A DNA stretch of 64,000 nucleotides from Pycnopodia helianthoides (GCA_032158295.1 CM063246.1:4249371-4313370), one strand, 5' to 3'; positions 41,904 through 53,788 are shown, numbered from the stretch's first letter. Notes: generated by a model from the letters alone, not told the origin. Program-made: numbers and translations.

Positions 41904-43019
41904 TGATACTCTGATTTCTACATGCAAAATCAAAAACAACTGAGCATGTTTGTTTTGTTTTTTTAATTATCACTGGAATGTTTCTTTAAAACAAGATGGT
42001 TAAAAATAATGTATTCATCTAAAAAAATATATATATATATATTTTTACCTTAACTTTGGCTATAATTTTCATGACGTGAAAAGTTTCTTTATCTCTGGAA
42101 AATTTATGTTTTATTTCTGATAAGTTTATATTCAGCATTGAACAAATTCTCTATAATTCATACTGAAAGTTTCTTATTGGAAAATTATGTTTATTCTGAA
42201 GTTTTTCACATTGATCTATGATATATTGCATTGGCCTTTTATGTCATATTATTTGTTGGAACAATTTGCATCTACAATGTTAAAAATTTTTAAGCATTTG
42301 TCCATACTCAATTGTTGGCAAAATAAAATGTGTTAAAAGTTAATATTGAATGAAGCTTGTAGTTTGTTTTATTGGTGTTGAACTATTACAGTCAGGTACA
42401 GAGTTTGTGTACCCTTTGTGCCTGCAGGAGGTCCACTGGCTTTGGTGCTCATTCCTAAATGTAAGTCACAAAACTTGCATTATGTCGAGTGGTTTTTTTT
42501 TGTCACAGTTGCAAAGACAACCCCCCCCCCCCCGGGATCTGGATCCCTCCTTATTCTTTGTGATTTTTTGTCTTCTTTTTCTTGTAGGCCTACTGTCTTT
42601 GTCCTGTATATGCTTAACTTACACCATCCCATGTTAAAGCACTAATCGTGCTACAGACGTAAGCTCACAAATGGTGGTAAATGTTCTTAGTCGAGCTTGA
42701 GTTATGGCCCCGACCGCCCTAGGTAAAGTTCCTGGATCTGCGATCGACTACACTTTAGACCACGAAACCATCCCACTTTTAACCCTTGACCAGATAAAAA
42801 GCAACTTTCTTATAATTTCCTGAAGGTCCTTCACCATTCGGAAATCAATGAGTGACATCATATGCTTTGGTGATGTCAACAAACCATGTTAGTGATGTGA
42901 AAAACATCACAAAGGAAAGTGATCTTATGCATGTGGTAAATGGTTCAAGAAGTTTGTGATCATTATAAATTAGGGGAGTTCCCCCTTTTTCTCCACCACC
43001 CAAAATCCCTGAAAATTAA
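41904..43019. other. AT-rich spacer
   Basis: It has an AT microsatellite near 42028-42042 and a C run near 42521. A 33-base open segment between a good acceptor (TGCCTGCAG, 42428) and donor (AAAT|GTAAGT) could be a microexon but is unsupported. Confidence 0.3.
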
Positions 43020-43111
43020 TAGCCCCCTCTTGCGACGAGTTTCTGGCGTTTACTCGTTTTTACGTCGTGTCTGCTGAGATTTGCTGTTTCGACCCTGACC
43101 AGAAAACCCAA
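43020..43111 (+). other. Possible non-coding first exon of a downstream gene
   Basis: A CpG-rich stretch (GCGACGAG, GGCGTT, TTACGTCGTG, TTTCGACC) ends at AACCCAAG|GTAAAT, a usable donor. It could be the 5' UTR exon of the gene that owns the exon at 63006, but nothing links them directly. Confidence 0.2.
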
Positions 43112-44394
43112 GGTAAATTGTGCATGTTATGTGGCTAGGAAAACATTTTAATTATTGTTTTGAGTAAAGGTAGTTTTATCAGAATTTGTGATTATTTGAA
43201 TGATTGATTGGGCTGTTTGAGACTTACGGATGATTTTATTCGACTGTTTTCGTTTCAAGCCCGAGTTCACGTGGGCATTGCTGTAGCTACACAGACACGG
43301 TGCTGTGTGCAGCGTCTATGCAGCGCAGATTTTAGACACAATCCAGACGGCTGTTCACTGTTAATATAAGTGTGCGTGTGTTGCATGGTGGAGATGCTTG
43401 TCTTTGGAGGAGGAATGCTAAAAAGTTCTGTATCCTACTGCCACTTCAGCTGCCTCAATTTAGGTCAAACTATATCATTGCCTGTCTAGAAAGGTTGACA
43501 GAATGTACAGAAAGGAGCAGGCTCTTTGAACTAACTCTGAAGTGTCAAAATTATGAAAAATAAGCCATTTTCAGGTCTATTTCTAAATGCAACGATTGGT
43601 ATCGTTATTGTTAAACGCCATTTTTACAATTTAGGTCCTTTGGCGTGAGTGCACGAGACTTCCGGTTGCATGATGAAATGTCCACTTGAACTTCCTTTTT
43701 AACCACTTTGGATGACATGAAGATGTATCTGCCAAACTTGTCCAAACTGGCTGTTGGCAGAGGTTTAAAACTTTGGATCGATCTTTTTGCGGGCAGTCAG
43801 TTGGATGGTTGACATATTTACCCTGATCAATTGTGTAGCATGCTATACTTGTTTCCCCTGCACAAAGAGGGACAGACGGTACTGGAATTCATGCTTGAAA
43901 TCTCACTTTTTTCCGGGAGTTATTGAGTATTCCCCTATTGCACAGCTTTGTCCTTTAGTAATACAAGTTTGACATAAAAGAATGGATAGGCTGCCAATAC
44001 TCCTTCAGCTAGTATGAGGTTTGTTCTGCTATAGTCTCCACGAACCTCATCAAAGTCATCATGTTCAAAATCCTATTCAAAACTTTTTGCCCTTCACATT
44101 TATGCACCTGCAGTTCTTTTTTGAAACCGGATCTAAAAATGATAAATTCTTATCGTCATTCAGAATCCTGAATCTGCATCTCCATTCAGTAACAAATATG
44201 GCTGCTTCCAATAGTAATCAATGGTAGGCTGCAGTTAACGCTGGTCCCCGGTCCATGTGTTTATACATGGAATCTGCTGCTTGCGTGTATAAAAACATGA
44301 ACCGTTGGTTATCGTGAACCAGTGTTGCGCGTAGCATACCAGTTTGGTCTCTCCATAAGCCGTGTGCTGGTAATCAATGGTATGATGCTACTGC
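43112..44394. other. Spacer
   Basis: No gene is recognised. 44015-44052 holds a deleted relative of the inverted repeat at 30005-30060. Confidence 0.35.
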
Positions 44395-44512
44395 TGGCTG
44401 TGGTCTGCCATTTTTGGAGTCGAATTACCCAAGTGAAAAGAGATATGCGCATCTCAAACATGCGCGTTGCCTAAAATGTGCCCTGTAAAACACTGGCAAA
44501 ATGACTCCCAAA
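44395..44512. repeat. Inverted repeat related to 29272-29340
   Basis: TGCCATTTTTGGAGTCGAAT at the left and GACTCCCAAAATAGCA at the right. Same terminal motif as in TCAIM intron 1. Confidence 0.5.
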
Positions 44513-44552
44513 ATAGCACAACCAAGACTGTTGTGATGATGAACAGTCAGGT

Positions 44553-44820
44553 TGGCGTAGTGGTGTCTTGCCTTGCCTTCCACCACTGGGGACCCCAGTT
44601 CAAATCACACCGGGGCACTACATGTACGTGGATTGGGTTTTTCAGTCCATGCCTGATTGCGTGGGTTTTCCCTGGAATATTTCTCTGGGGTTTTCCTCCC
44701 ACACCTAAAACTGAAACTTCCTTCATTATCTTTTCTCCACGGGGTTCTTGGCTAGTATAGTGATTAAGTTCGCTTTCTGAGAGTCCTTGGCTTCACAACC
44801 AGAATTGATAAATGAAATAA
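44553..44820 (+). repeat. SINE-like repeat with B box
   Basis: CCACTGGGGACCCCAGTTCA then AAATCACACCGGGGCACTAC (B-box region) and a conserved body ending near AAACTTCCTTC. It is followed by a decayed tRNA-like segment (TTGGCTAGTATAGTGATTAA) and an A-rich end. Confidence 0.55.
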
Positions 44821-45567
44821 ATAAAATGACGTTTTCTCGGATTTTAAGTAGAAGACAGTGTATGAATACTTTCCCCTCATCCAAGTGTCCCATTCCTTCC
44901 CAACCATGAAAATAACAAAATTAACTCAAGATTTCTGTTCTTATTGTTTCCTTCAGAGAATCTAGAGGTGGCCAGTGCATGTAATTCGGAAGATCACCTG
45001 ATCCAGCCGTCATGGTATAAATATTTGGTCCGTAGCTGATGTAAGAGCATTCTCCATGTGATGAAAGTGATTGAGGTAAACAGTTTCTGCCACATTAAAC
45101 CAGATATTTGTTTAGCATTCTTTCTTTTCAACTTCTGCAGGTCGGGAGGGAGAATTTTTGTTCTTTTCAGTTTTCCCTCCCCAATCAGTCAATGCAATAC
45201 ACCATCAACCGCATTGCCTGCACTTAATGCGCATTATGTATAGCACTCAGCGAAAAACAGGCTAGCACCTAGACTACCACAAGAAGACAAGGGTAGTCTG
45301 GTGCATACCAAGCGGCAGCGTGTGATAATTACCATGCACAGGCTGAAAGTCCAGGCTCCAAGTTGGCATATTATTGGTCAGGTTCTGTTCGGTTTATAAA
45401 TCTCTGCAAGAAAAAATTACACTTTTTTTATTGGGGGCATTTTTGCTGGGGTTTTGTTTTTTGTTTTACTGATTTCAGTATAGTTATATTTTTTTACAAA
45501 GCCTTAGTTAATTTAGCTAGCTGTATTGTGTCCCAGACAATGAGCTCAAATTGTAAAGTTATGGGAC
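44821..45567. other. Spacer
   Basis: It contains the possible short exon listed at 44957-45039. Otherwise no gene or repeat is recognised. Confidence 0.3.
44957..45039 (+). other. Possible short exon
   Basis: TTGTTTCCTTCAG is a good acceptor and CTGAT|GTAAGA is a possible donor. One frame reads NLEVASACNSEDHLIQPSWY and on, then stops just before the donor. It could be a C-terminal exon, a UTR exon or chance. Confidence 0.2.
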
Positions 45568-45820
45568 AATCTGTAGTAAGCATCTCACAATTTGTCTTGT
45601 GATTTGAGGTTAAAGTTGAGTTCAGTTGAGTTGAGGGCCTTTATCATCATTAGAGAAGGCCCATTTCTTGGAATGACTGAAGTGTTGAACGGAACAGTCT
45701 GTAGTAAGCATCTCACAATTTGTCTTGTGATTTGAGGTTAAAGTTGAGTTCAGTTGAGTTTGAGGGCCTTTATCATCATTAGAGAACGGCCCAATTCTTA
45801 GAATGACTGAAGTGTTGAAT
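45568..45820. repeat. Tandem duplication, two copies of 128 bp
   Basis: CTGTAGTAAGCATCTCACAA begins each copy (45571 and 45699), and each ends near GAATGACTGAAGTGTTGAA. Identity is above 95%. Confidence 0.9.
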
Positions 45821-46629
45821 TTGCGCAACAGACCTTAAATGCATCTTGTCCTCATCTCACGAACACCTTTAAGCTATGACGCACAGTCATATGAAGCAAT
45901 GGAAACGCACAGATATAGTACGCGTGGTGCATCGGCCAACAACAAACAACCTTCTTTTTACCTCTGTGTGAGGGCGCTGTACTCCAGTGACGTCACGTCA
46001 TGTGAATAAGATCTACAACAGTATTCATAAGAATATTTACAGTACAGGCCTTGCACTCAATATTTCCCCCTGACTACAAGTAGCTTCCTGGGTGTGTCAG
46101 CTGATGTATATGATTGGATTGACTACCCTGCACAATTCCTGACTAGCCTCGAGGTTACAGTAGTTGTCTATAACATTAGCAGAAATCGTAATTTAGTATT
46201 TTATCATTTCTAATTGCCATCGTACTCGTAATCAAAAAGAAATTTAATCAAAACACTTCCAACAGCGTTATTCCTTGTACTGCATCTCTTTGGACCTCCT
46301 TGCCTGGTGCATGTTTCCCTCCATCCTACAATCTAGACTGTTTTAAGAGGATTATCAATTCCTACCTTTGGCTCCCCTGAGTTATTTTCATTGTAAATGT
46401 TTTCTTCTTGCACTTCATGTATGTAGTCCCTTTCCAAGAGTGGCTTTTAGCCTTGTATGGGGCAAACTTGCGTTATAATAGTTTTTTTTAACCCAACTTT
46501 TTACATTGAAAATCATGTATACAGTGCACAATGTTCATGCATGGTGTATATGTGATCCTTAAGTGAAGTTGAATCTTAGCTTGTGATGATCACTACTCCT
46601 GTAGCCCACTACATTTAAGTTCTATATTG
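45821..46629. other. Spacer
   Basis: TGACGTCACGTCA at 45988-46000 (CRE-like) is the only motif noticed. No gene is seen. Confidence 0.3.
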
Positions 46630-46774
46630 CATGGAATTACATGGAGGCATCGGCCTCTGTTGCCCCTGGTCTTGGCCTTGGTGCCCCTTCAAAAGTTTCC
46701 CATAGACTTTAATGGAAGTGCCCTTTGCAAAATGAAGATGGCCCTGTCCTCTCTAAGATGACATTCCAGGCCTG
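46630..46774. mobile_element. Family H MITE
   Basis: It runs from CATGGAATTACATGGAGGCA to GACATTCCAGGCCTG, with CCCCTGGTCTTGGCCTTGGT inside. Confidence 0.7.
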
Positions 46775-47073
46775 TACTAGGCCTATGTTGGGCACCTGGT
46801 CTCCTGGGTACCCAGGTGCCTGATCAGTATTCACTTCTAAGGGTACCCGGCTCTACAATTACATACCTGTGGCAAACAGCCTTAGCCTGTACACTGGTAT
46901 AATAATAATTTTTTTACAGTGTGTAAAGTAACCAAACTGCTGAAATTGCACAGTTAAACTTTGTGCTGATGGAGAATGCACCCCCACCCTCCCTTTCTTC
47001 TGTCAAGTCTGTGTGCAAATTGTGGAGGGGAAGAAATAGTAATGGTGACATCACCGTTCAGTTGTACTCTTAG

Positions 47074-47087
47074 GTTTCCATGGCAAC
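47074..47087. promoter_or_regulatory. Palindromic X-box (RFX-type site)
   Basis: GTTTCCATGGCAAC fits the palindromic RFX consensus exactly. GGTGACATCACC, a CRE-like palindrome, lies 18 bases upstream (47045-47056). The region has no recognised gene within 7 kb. Confidence 0.4.
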
Positions 47088-47825
47088 CAAGCACCTTTCA
47101 ATTCAACAACGTGGCTATGATAGCTGTTGTCTGTGATATTATGTTGTTAGGATCCTGGGATTTGTCTTACCCTGGGGAAAAGTCTGCTCGGCTGTCGCGT
47201 CAGTCATTCAGCATCACGTAGCTGAAGCCTACAGGTACATGGTTTATAATGTATCATCGGCATGATACTCTTCCTAATTTAGTCTGATTTCTGATTTGTA
47301 TGCCAGAAAAACTGTGATTAAACCTAGCCTACATTGTAAAATGTCTATTAAGCCCTACAACACATGAACAGCCCGTAGGTTAGCCTGTGTGCTAAAAAAA
47401 GGTTTAAAATTTTCTTTTTTTCAAGGACCAAATAGCATGCCTTTACGTATACAGTGCTATGAGTCTGGGCAACTAGGAAATTTCACTGCTGGACTAGTTT
47501 CCGACAAAGGTCATGACTCTTTGAAAAGTATGTGAATAAACCATCTGTGCATTATTCCCTATCATTAAATTTGTAGCTGAAATGTTTTCAAAAGTCACTT
47601 GAAAATTGGCTAACCCCCGTAGAAAACGTTAAGTACAAGTTTTAAATTGTATTATCATCATTTATTCGGCCAATGACAAGAAAGCAACGCAAAAGCAGTG
47701 AAAACATGTAAATGTTACTTACGCGCAACAAGAAAGTTGGCCATAGTAAATTTAGTAAAGATGTTCAAAGGAAAACTGGGGGAGGCTGGTAGAGAGGGAA
47801 AAAATAGGAATAAAGGTGATGGGGG

Positions 47826-47938
47826 GAGGGTGTCGGGTTGGGGCGTGTCGGGTTGGGGTGTGTCGGGTTGGGGCATGTCGGGTTGGGACGTGTCGGGTTG
47901 GGGCGTGCCAGGTGGGGGCGTGTTGGGTGGGGGGGGTA
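47826..47938 (+). repeat. G-rich 15-bp minisatellite
   Basis: About seven units of GTCGGGTTGGGGCGT with few changes, ending in a G run. The G tracts could form quadruplexes. ORFs on both strands over it are artefacts. Confidence 0.9.
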
Positions 47939-47997
47939 GAGGAAAATCCCACAAAGACGGTCTGGATAAATAAAAGTATTCTTAAAGACAAAGAGGT

Positions 47998-48372
47998 CGT
48001 TCAGACACAGTACTTTTAAAAGTAGGTTTTAAGGCAGTTTTAACTCATTCGGGTTTAACTTTGTGTGTCTGAACGCTCTTAAAACTTAACCAAATCAGGT
48101 TGAACCCGAATGAGTTAAATCAGCGAGGGTGGTTTAACGCTAAACCACTTCGTGTCAGCACGGTTAACCACAAAGTTAACCACATCCGGTTTAAGTCCTC
48201 ACCAGTGACCAGTGACCCAGGACGTGTTGCGTAACACGGCATAAATTGTGAGGGGTTTACATGTACAATGTATGTAAATGTTGCGGATGTTGTTGTTTTG
48301 GGTCATGGTGCTGTTTGACCTCTTGAAACTGAAGATAAACCGTATTGGGTTTAACTTAAAGCTGTCTGAACG
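47998..48372. mobile_element. Inverted-repeat element (CGTTCAGACA ends)
   Basis: The ends are CGTTCAGACA and TGTCTGAACG. Inside, many GTTTAAC/GTTAAAC-type motifs form sub-hairpins (AACTCATTCGGGTT with AACCCGAATGAGTT). An internal TGTCTGAACG lies at about 48066. Confidence 0.75.
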
Positions 48373-48385
48373 CAAGGTAGTTTTA

Positions 48386-48954
48386 TTTTTACGAAAGATA
48401 CAATAAAAGTCACCTGTGAAAGTGACAGCTGAATACAGTTGTCTACAAAAAACACTGTCAGCAGTATTTTCACAAGAACATCAAATCAATCCAGATGTAG
48501 CAAGGTGACAGCGGGTACCAACCGCATCTATGGCTGCGCAGCATTTGCAAACGGACACCAACCCTCAGAAATCTGAGAAACGATTCATCATGAATCGTTA
48601 TTCAGATTCAAATGTTTTGGGGTGAAAAATATCCATACCATATTACTTTGAAGGGAATCCTTTCTCAACATAAGTTTATACTATCACAAAGCTGCCAACT
48701 CTCCCTGATTCAGAAAGTTCCCTGAAAATAAACCAATCTTTCCACATTCTGATGTACTAATCAGACCGTCTCCCTGATTATGGAAACTTTTTTCCGTATA
48801 AAATATCTCCCTGATGGTTGTACAAAATCTCCCTAATTGCGAGATGCAAATGTTGGCAGCTCTGCTATCAACAGCTGCAGTTCTTCTCACCAAGTAGTAT
48901 TTTATGGTCATTCATTTTTGGAGTATTTACCAATATATGACCGCCACCTTTAAA
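48386..48954. mobile_element. Family F element with nested MITE
   Basis: Left-truncated copy sharing GATACAATAAAAGTCACCTG and ATCCATACCATATTAC-type sequence with 33103-33530. It ends CCACCTTTAAA and is interrupted at 48687-48864. Confidence 0.75.
48687..48864. mobile_element. Nested MITE with target duplication CTATCA
   Basis: CTATCA is present at 48681-48686 and again at 48865-48870. The ends CAAAGCTGCCAAC and GTTGGCAGCTCTG are inverted. Removing the insert restores the uninterrupted family F sequence seen near 33447. Confidence 0.85.
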
Positions 48955-49654
48955 TATGATACCAGTTGGCCCACGTCATAAAAAAAGATTACTCAAAAAA
49001 TATTTAATGCTACGTACATGAATGAACTGCCCAACACTAGGTGATCCAATGCAAGGGGATACCCATGTATGGCCATGTGCAGGTACATGTACCCCTTGCG
49101 GGACCACTTAATTTCTGGGAAATTAATGTGGGAACTTCTACAGGTCTCGTTCTGGGATTTCACCGAGGCAACAAGGGACATTGCCTCTGTTGCCATGGTG
49201 TTGGCCTTGCTGCCCCCCTTAGAGTAACGTTTCCGGAGGCTTGCTTTCTTTCAATATGGACGAATGTCTACTGATAACTTGGAACTTGGCTGTCCTACCA
49301 GGAATGAAATTGTAGATTTATTTTTGTTCCATTTAACGTGTATCTCTTTTAAAAATTCTCCTCCAAAACAGTTGGGCAAGGATCAACAAATTTTACTTGA
49401 GAGAGGTTTAAGAATAAAAATGGCGAGCCACAAAACAAAAATGTTTTGAAAGTAGAGAGGGGTCCGCAAAGCCCCTGGGTCCACTCCTGAGCAGTGTTGT
49501 GCCCACTCGTTTTATTTGACAGAAAAATTTGATAGAAAAATGTTTAAACTGAAGACGGAGCTCAACCAAGTGCAATCTATTATTTGTTTTTTTGCATAAT
49601 TTACACCAATGTGAGTTAAGCACTGTTTACTGAGAAAAATCCACAGGCATCTGT
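48955..49654. other. Spacer with a family H remnant
   Basis: 49150-49230 shows CCTCTGTTGCC, TTGGCCTTGCTGCCCC. No gene is seen. Confidence 0.35.
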
Positions 49655-49745
49655 ATCACTCGTGTGGGATTCGAACCCATGACCTTTACCATGCTAGAGC
49701 ACCACTAGACCACTGAGCTAAGCCCCCAGTGGCTAGAGGCAGTTC
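49655..49745 (-). repeat. tRNA-derived SINE
   Basis: The reverse strand has GCTTAGCTCAGTGGTCTAGT (A box) and GGGTTCGAATCCCACACGAG (B box). The acceptor arms do not pair. Confidence 0.6.
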
Positions 49746-49798
49746 AAATCCTATGTTTTAGCAGCGGGTACTGCAACGATTTAATAGTATGTTAATCT

Positions 49799-49932
49799 TG
49801 CATCAGGGAAAACAAATATTATTTAGATTTTGCCTGACATCGCTTTTTGCCCTTACACATCGATGTAGGGCAAAAATGGGTTAGGGTTAGGGTTAGGGCA
49901 AAAACATAAAAATATTCTTTATCCCTGATGCA
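49799..49932. mobile_element. Hairpin MITE carrying a telomere-like run
   Basis: The ends are TTGCATCAGGGA and TCCCTGATGCAA. It holds an inner palindrome (TTTTTGCCCT with AGGGCAAAAA) and three TTAGGG units at 49878-49898. Confidence 0.8.
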
Positions 49933-50055
49933 AAATAAACATCTATCAAGTGCCATGTTGTACGAATGGAGTCTGAGTTAATGATAAAATTGCACAAAAT
50001 AGGTAGTATACGTGTAGGCTATTATGCCTACTCTAACTATGTTGAGTTTTGCGTG

Positions 50056-50530
50056 TGCGCTATTCCGGGTTTTTTTTTTCAAATACTGTATCATTCTGTT
50101 TCCTCAAATACTTAAGTTCGCTGTAGTTTATGGCTATAAAAATTATATTTTATTGTTGGGAAAGTAAACATTAGCCATGACATATATATAAAAGTAAAAT
50201 GAATTTAACAAATCAACATAGAAAACCTGAGAATTAGACTTGACCTCCGTTTCCGTTTATTGTATTAATTGTTTAAAACCGTGATGTAATGGTCGCATAA
50301 ATTTGGGTGTTGTTTTCTAAAAAATAAGCATGATCCTCACCTCGAGCTTAAAATTTGTTTCAATATTAATTTTAACACATTATTTGTATTATAAAAATAT
50401 AAAAAATTTAAATTGTACAAAATGCTATCATTGGTATTTTTATTTTCAAGAATTAAGTAGAATTTAAAAAGAGGATTTAAAAATATAGTTTGTTTGAATT
50501 GTTTTTCTCTGTTTCGATACCCGCGAGACT
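50056..50530. mobile_element. Dispersed element, relative of 60496-61459
   Basis: It shares GTTTATGGCTATAAAAA, TAGCCATGA, ATTTAACAAA and GACCTCCGTTTC with the full element and ends near CGCGAGACTTGCAC. Confidence 0.7.
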
Positions 50531-51296
50531 TGCACCTATTCTACATGACAAGAACAAACCAGGCTTGTCCATTATGTATACTGGTAGTGTCTTCAGCAGA
50601 TATTCACGAGTAAACATGTTACATGTAACTGTGTGCGTAATCGCTTGCAATGCAATACATAATTTTCTTTGTGGAAGGGAGTTTGCCTTTACATCAACGA
50701 CAGTTAACTCTGCACCACATTATTTCATTCCCATCCAAAAAATCATTTAAAAAAAATAAAAACTTCCCCCGGTATTTATAAGCGCAGCCAAAAACTATCC
50801 ATTGCCATCTCATTTTTATGTGAGCTTTCGACGCGGTGCAGACATTAGAAAAACCTGCACCGTCCGACCACACGTTACATCTCGCCCAAACCGACAACTC
50901 CGCAGCAGCGCAGAGATCTTGAACGGTCGACCTTTGACCTCTTCTTTTTTTTTTTCCCTGTGGGATGACTCCCATGTATTTGGCACACAGTGTTAACACA
51001 GGATGTGCGTGGGGCCCACAAGAGGGAAACTGTCTCTGATGCGTTTGCTTTAAATGTGGACACTAGGCATCGCGACAAAAAAATGTGCATTAAAATTGGT
51101 GCAGTTGCCACAAATTATACATGGTGTGAATTTTTGAACCCCGCAGGGTCTTCTTGAAAATGTACACTTGTAGTGAAGTACAAAATAAAGTGACTTGTTT
51201 GGGGATATTAAGAAAGGATTTACACAATTTAAATTCTCTTCAACGATACATGATTTTTGAGTGGAAACTTCATGTTCTATGTGTGTTATTTTTACT
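50531..51296. other. Spacer
   Basis: Short hairpin CGGTGCAG...CTGCACCG at about 50834-50862 and T run at 50945-50955. No gene is recognised. Confidence 0.35.
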
Positions 51297-51527
51297 GTGC
51301 ACAGCCACAATCATGGGTACACTTGTTGTTACAAAGACACCAAATGATGAATATTGAGTAACTCTTTGCAGATCTTGTATTTGACAAACTCAAGTACTTT
51401 CTACTCTTCATTCATGGTTAATTAATTTACAAACAACATTGAAATAACTGTTACATCACTGGTTTTCAAAGTGTTGTTCATAACATGGACACGAAAAAAA
51501 TGTGTACCCATGATTGTGGCTGTGCAC
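51297..51527. repeat. Perfect 26-bp inverted repeat
   Basis: 51297-51322 (GTGCACAGCCACAATCATGG and on) is the exact reverse complement of 51502-51527, with a 179-bp spacer. It could be the ends of a small element. Confidence 0.75.
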
Positions 51528-51555
51528 TACTGTATGTTAATGATCAGAGCTGTAA

Positions 51556-51745
51556 CAGGGTTTGCCCGTAACTTTCTTTTTGAGTGACTGGCCAGCCAGA
51601 CTATTGAGCTTGTCTTTTCACTAGTTCATCACCTCTTCCACTAGTCCACTATTTCAAATGAAATAGGGAAGCTTTTAGTAATTTGGACTGGTCCTCAGGT
51701 GTTTTAACTAGCATTTGGCCAGCTAGCCGCTGTAAAGGGAGAACG
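51556..51745. repeat. Dispersed repeat shared with 10960-11120 and 63525-63745
   Basis: TTTGCCCGTAACTTTC, CACTAGTCCACTA, GGACTGGTCCTCAGGTGTTT and GGCCAGCTAGCCGCTGT recur in related form at 63525-63745. Confidence 0.6.
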
Positions 51746-53788
51746 CTGTGTAAAGAGTAAAGTTAACAAAGAACAATTTGATATAACTTTTTTCCCAGGG
51801 TTGCCGAGGGCCGACAGTGTTGTGCTGTAAACAAATACGTACTTGGGCATACTGCACCGTATAAAGGGCCTACTAACTTTAAAAATAAACAAATTTATGT
51901 TTACGGATGAAATCGTTTCTGCACAGTCAGTGTCAAAAACCTGTCAATGACTTGTAAAAAAGTTAAGTTTGAATCTGTGTTATTTTATTTTATTTTTTTC
52001 ATCAATGCTGATGATTGAAAAAATTCCCGCAGTAACCTTCACAATAAAGTCTTTTGTTATGTACTGAGTTTACAACTCTTACACACACAAATCAAAATAT
52101 ATCTTTCGCGTTTTATAGTTTTTTTTTCTCGTAAAGTGTCCACCTTGAATTTGACATTTACCGCACAGTGTTGTTGATCAGTTGTACATGTATACAACCA
52201 AAGTCACGTTTTTTTACGTCCCACAAGTGTTGGAACAAACACGGTAGCAAACTTATATACCTCCATGATTGGACCTCGGCTTCCAAGAAAAAAATTCCAC
52301 CTCCCATGTAAAATGTACGCCTAAAGTTAATCGTACAGAATGGGTTTAGCCTTCTGTTGATCCCTGCATGGGGTATGGGCCGATGGACAATGTTGATAGA
52401 GATTTGAGATTGCATAATGCCTGCTCTGATCCTTCACAATGCTTTAACACACACCTACTTGTGTTTTTTTTTGTTGTTGAATTATGTTAATCACAGTGGT
52501 TGGTGCGGGCTAATATACTAACTTGCCTTGCGCTAGTACAGTCCAAACTGTGCTCTGGTTGTACTGTGGTGGTACAGTAAAGTGTACCTACTGTACATGT
52601 ACGCCTGAACTTCCTGTGTGCACTGGGCAACTGGGAGCCACTTGATACAGTGTTGGCGTGACCTCAAAGTGCCAGAAAAAGTTAAAGGCAAACTAGAGGC
52701 GTGCACTGGTACACTTGTGGTTTACGTCTCTCTCTCTCTCTCTCTCTCTCTTGCTGTCTGCCAGTGCAATGAGTTTGAGCAGACTGGGGGGACATGTGGC
52801 TGCTGTTTTTTTCACAAGCTGGTTTTATGTACAGCTCTACGGTGTTTAAGTCTACGCTCTGGTGGTACTTTGCACAGTGTGTCTGTAGATTGAGCTTGGA
52901 AGGACGTTTTGTGGGACCAGGCTTGGTAAGAACGTTGATTTGAGAAATGATAACTAGTTTCTGGATTATGAAAAGGACGGGTGCTTGAAAACGTGCAATC
53001 ATGATGTGCATTAACACGGTATGTAAATTGACTTTTGTTGAACTTTGAAGTTTATGTTACGAGCATTGTGAGCTAAATCAGTTGATTCATGGATGGGTAA
53101 CTATTACAATCAAACAATCCGGACTGGAGTAAATCTTTTATGGATGTGGCCTTGGTGTTCATTTTAAATATGTCCCGTTCAAAAAATGTACAGTGAACAC
53201 ATTCTCTTGTATAGCACAGCAAAATGCTACACAAAATGTCTAAGTTGCTACTACTCAAAAAGCATCATTTGCTTCTCATTATATAAGCTTTCAGAGTGCA
53301 CAAAATATGGTCAGTCCAAATATTGTTTCGCTAGATGTAATATTTGCTGAATTAAATCATTCCCTGGTACGCCCTATTTTATAAGGTATACCGTAACCAT
53401 CCCCCCCCCCCCCCCGGAAAAAAAACTGGCACGCATTGCCCCTATGCCTTCACAAATCAAGTTCCAGCCCTTTTAAAAATGTGTTTAATTTTGTATAATG
53501 CTTGCGTGATTTCAAAGTTAACATACAATTTTTACGAAATACGCAATAAGTATTGAATTAGTTGACATACAGTGTAGGCCCTATGTGTACACTGTACTGT
53601 CCATGCTCATTATCATAAATGCTTTGGCCAACTTTGTATAAATCATCAAAGAGAAATATAAGTAGTGTAATTTTTTTTTGGGGGGGGGGCTCAAAAATTA
53701 CTGTGATGTTAAATCAAATATCTCAAAAACAAATTGACTGATTACGTGCAACATGAGAAGCATTATGTTTGTGAGAAGCATTATAACA
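51746..53788. other. Spacer with simple repeats
   Basis: It has a TC microsatellite (52727-52750) and a C run at 53401-53416. No coding exon is recognised. Confidence 0.35.

Noticed and set aside
42429..42462. Microexon reading GGPLALVLIPK, joined to 44957
   Set aside because: Splice borders are good, but joining it to the segment at 44957 creates a stop codon in every frame tested, so no coding model could be supported.
47715..47991. Pro/Thr/His-rich ORFs over the G-rich array
   Set aside because: Artefacts of the 15-bp tandem repeat in several frames.
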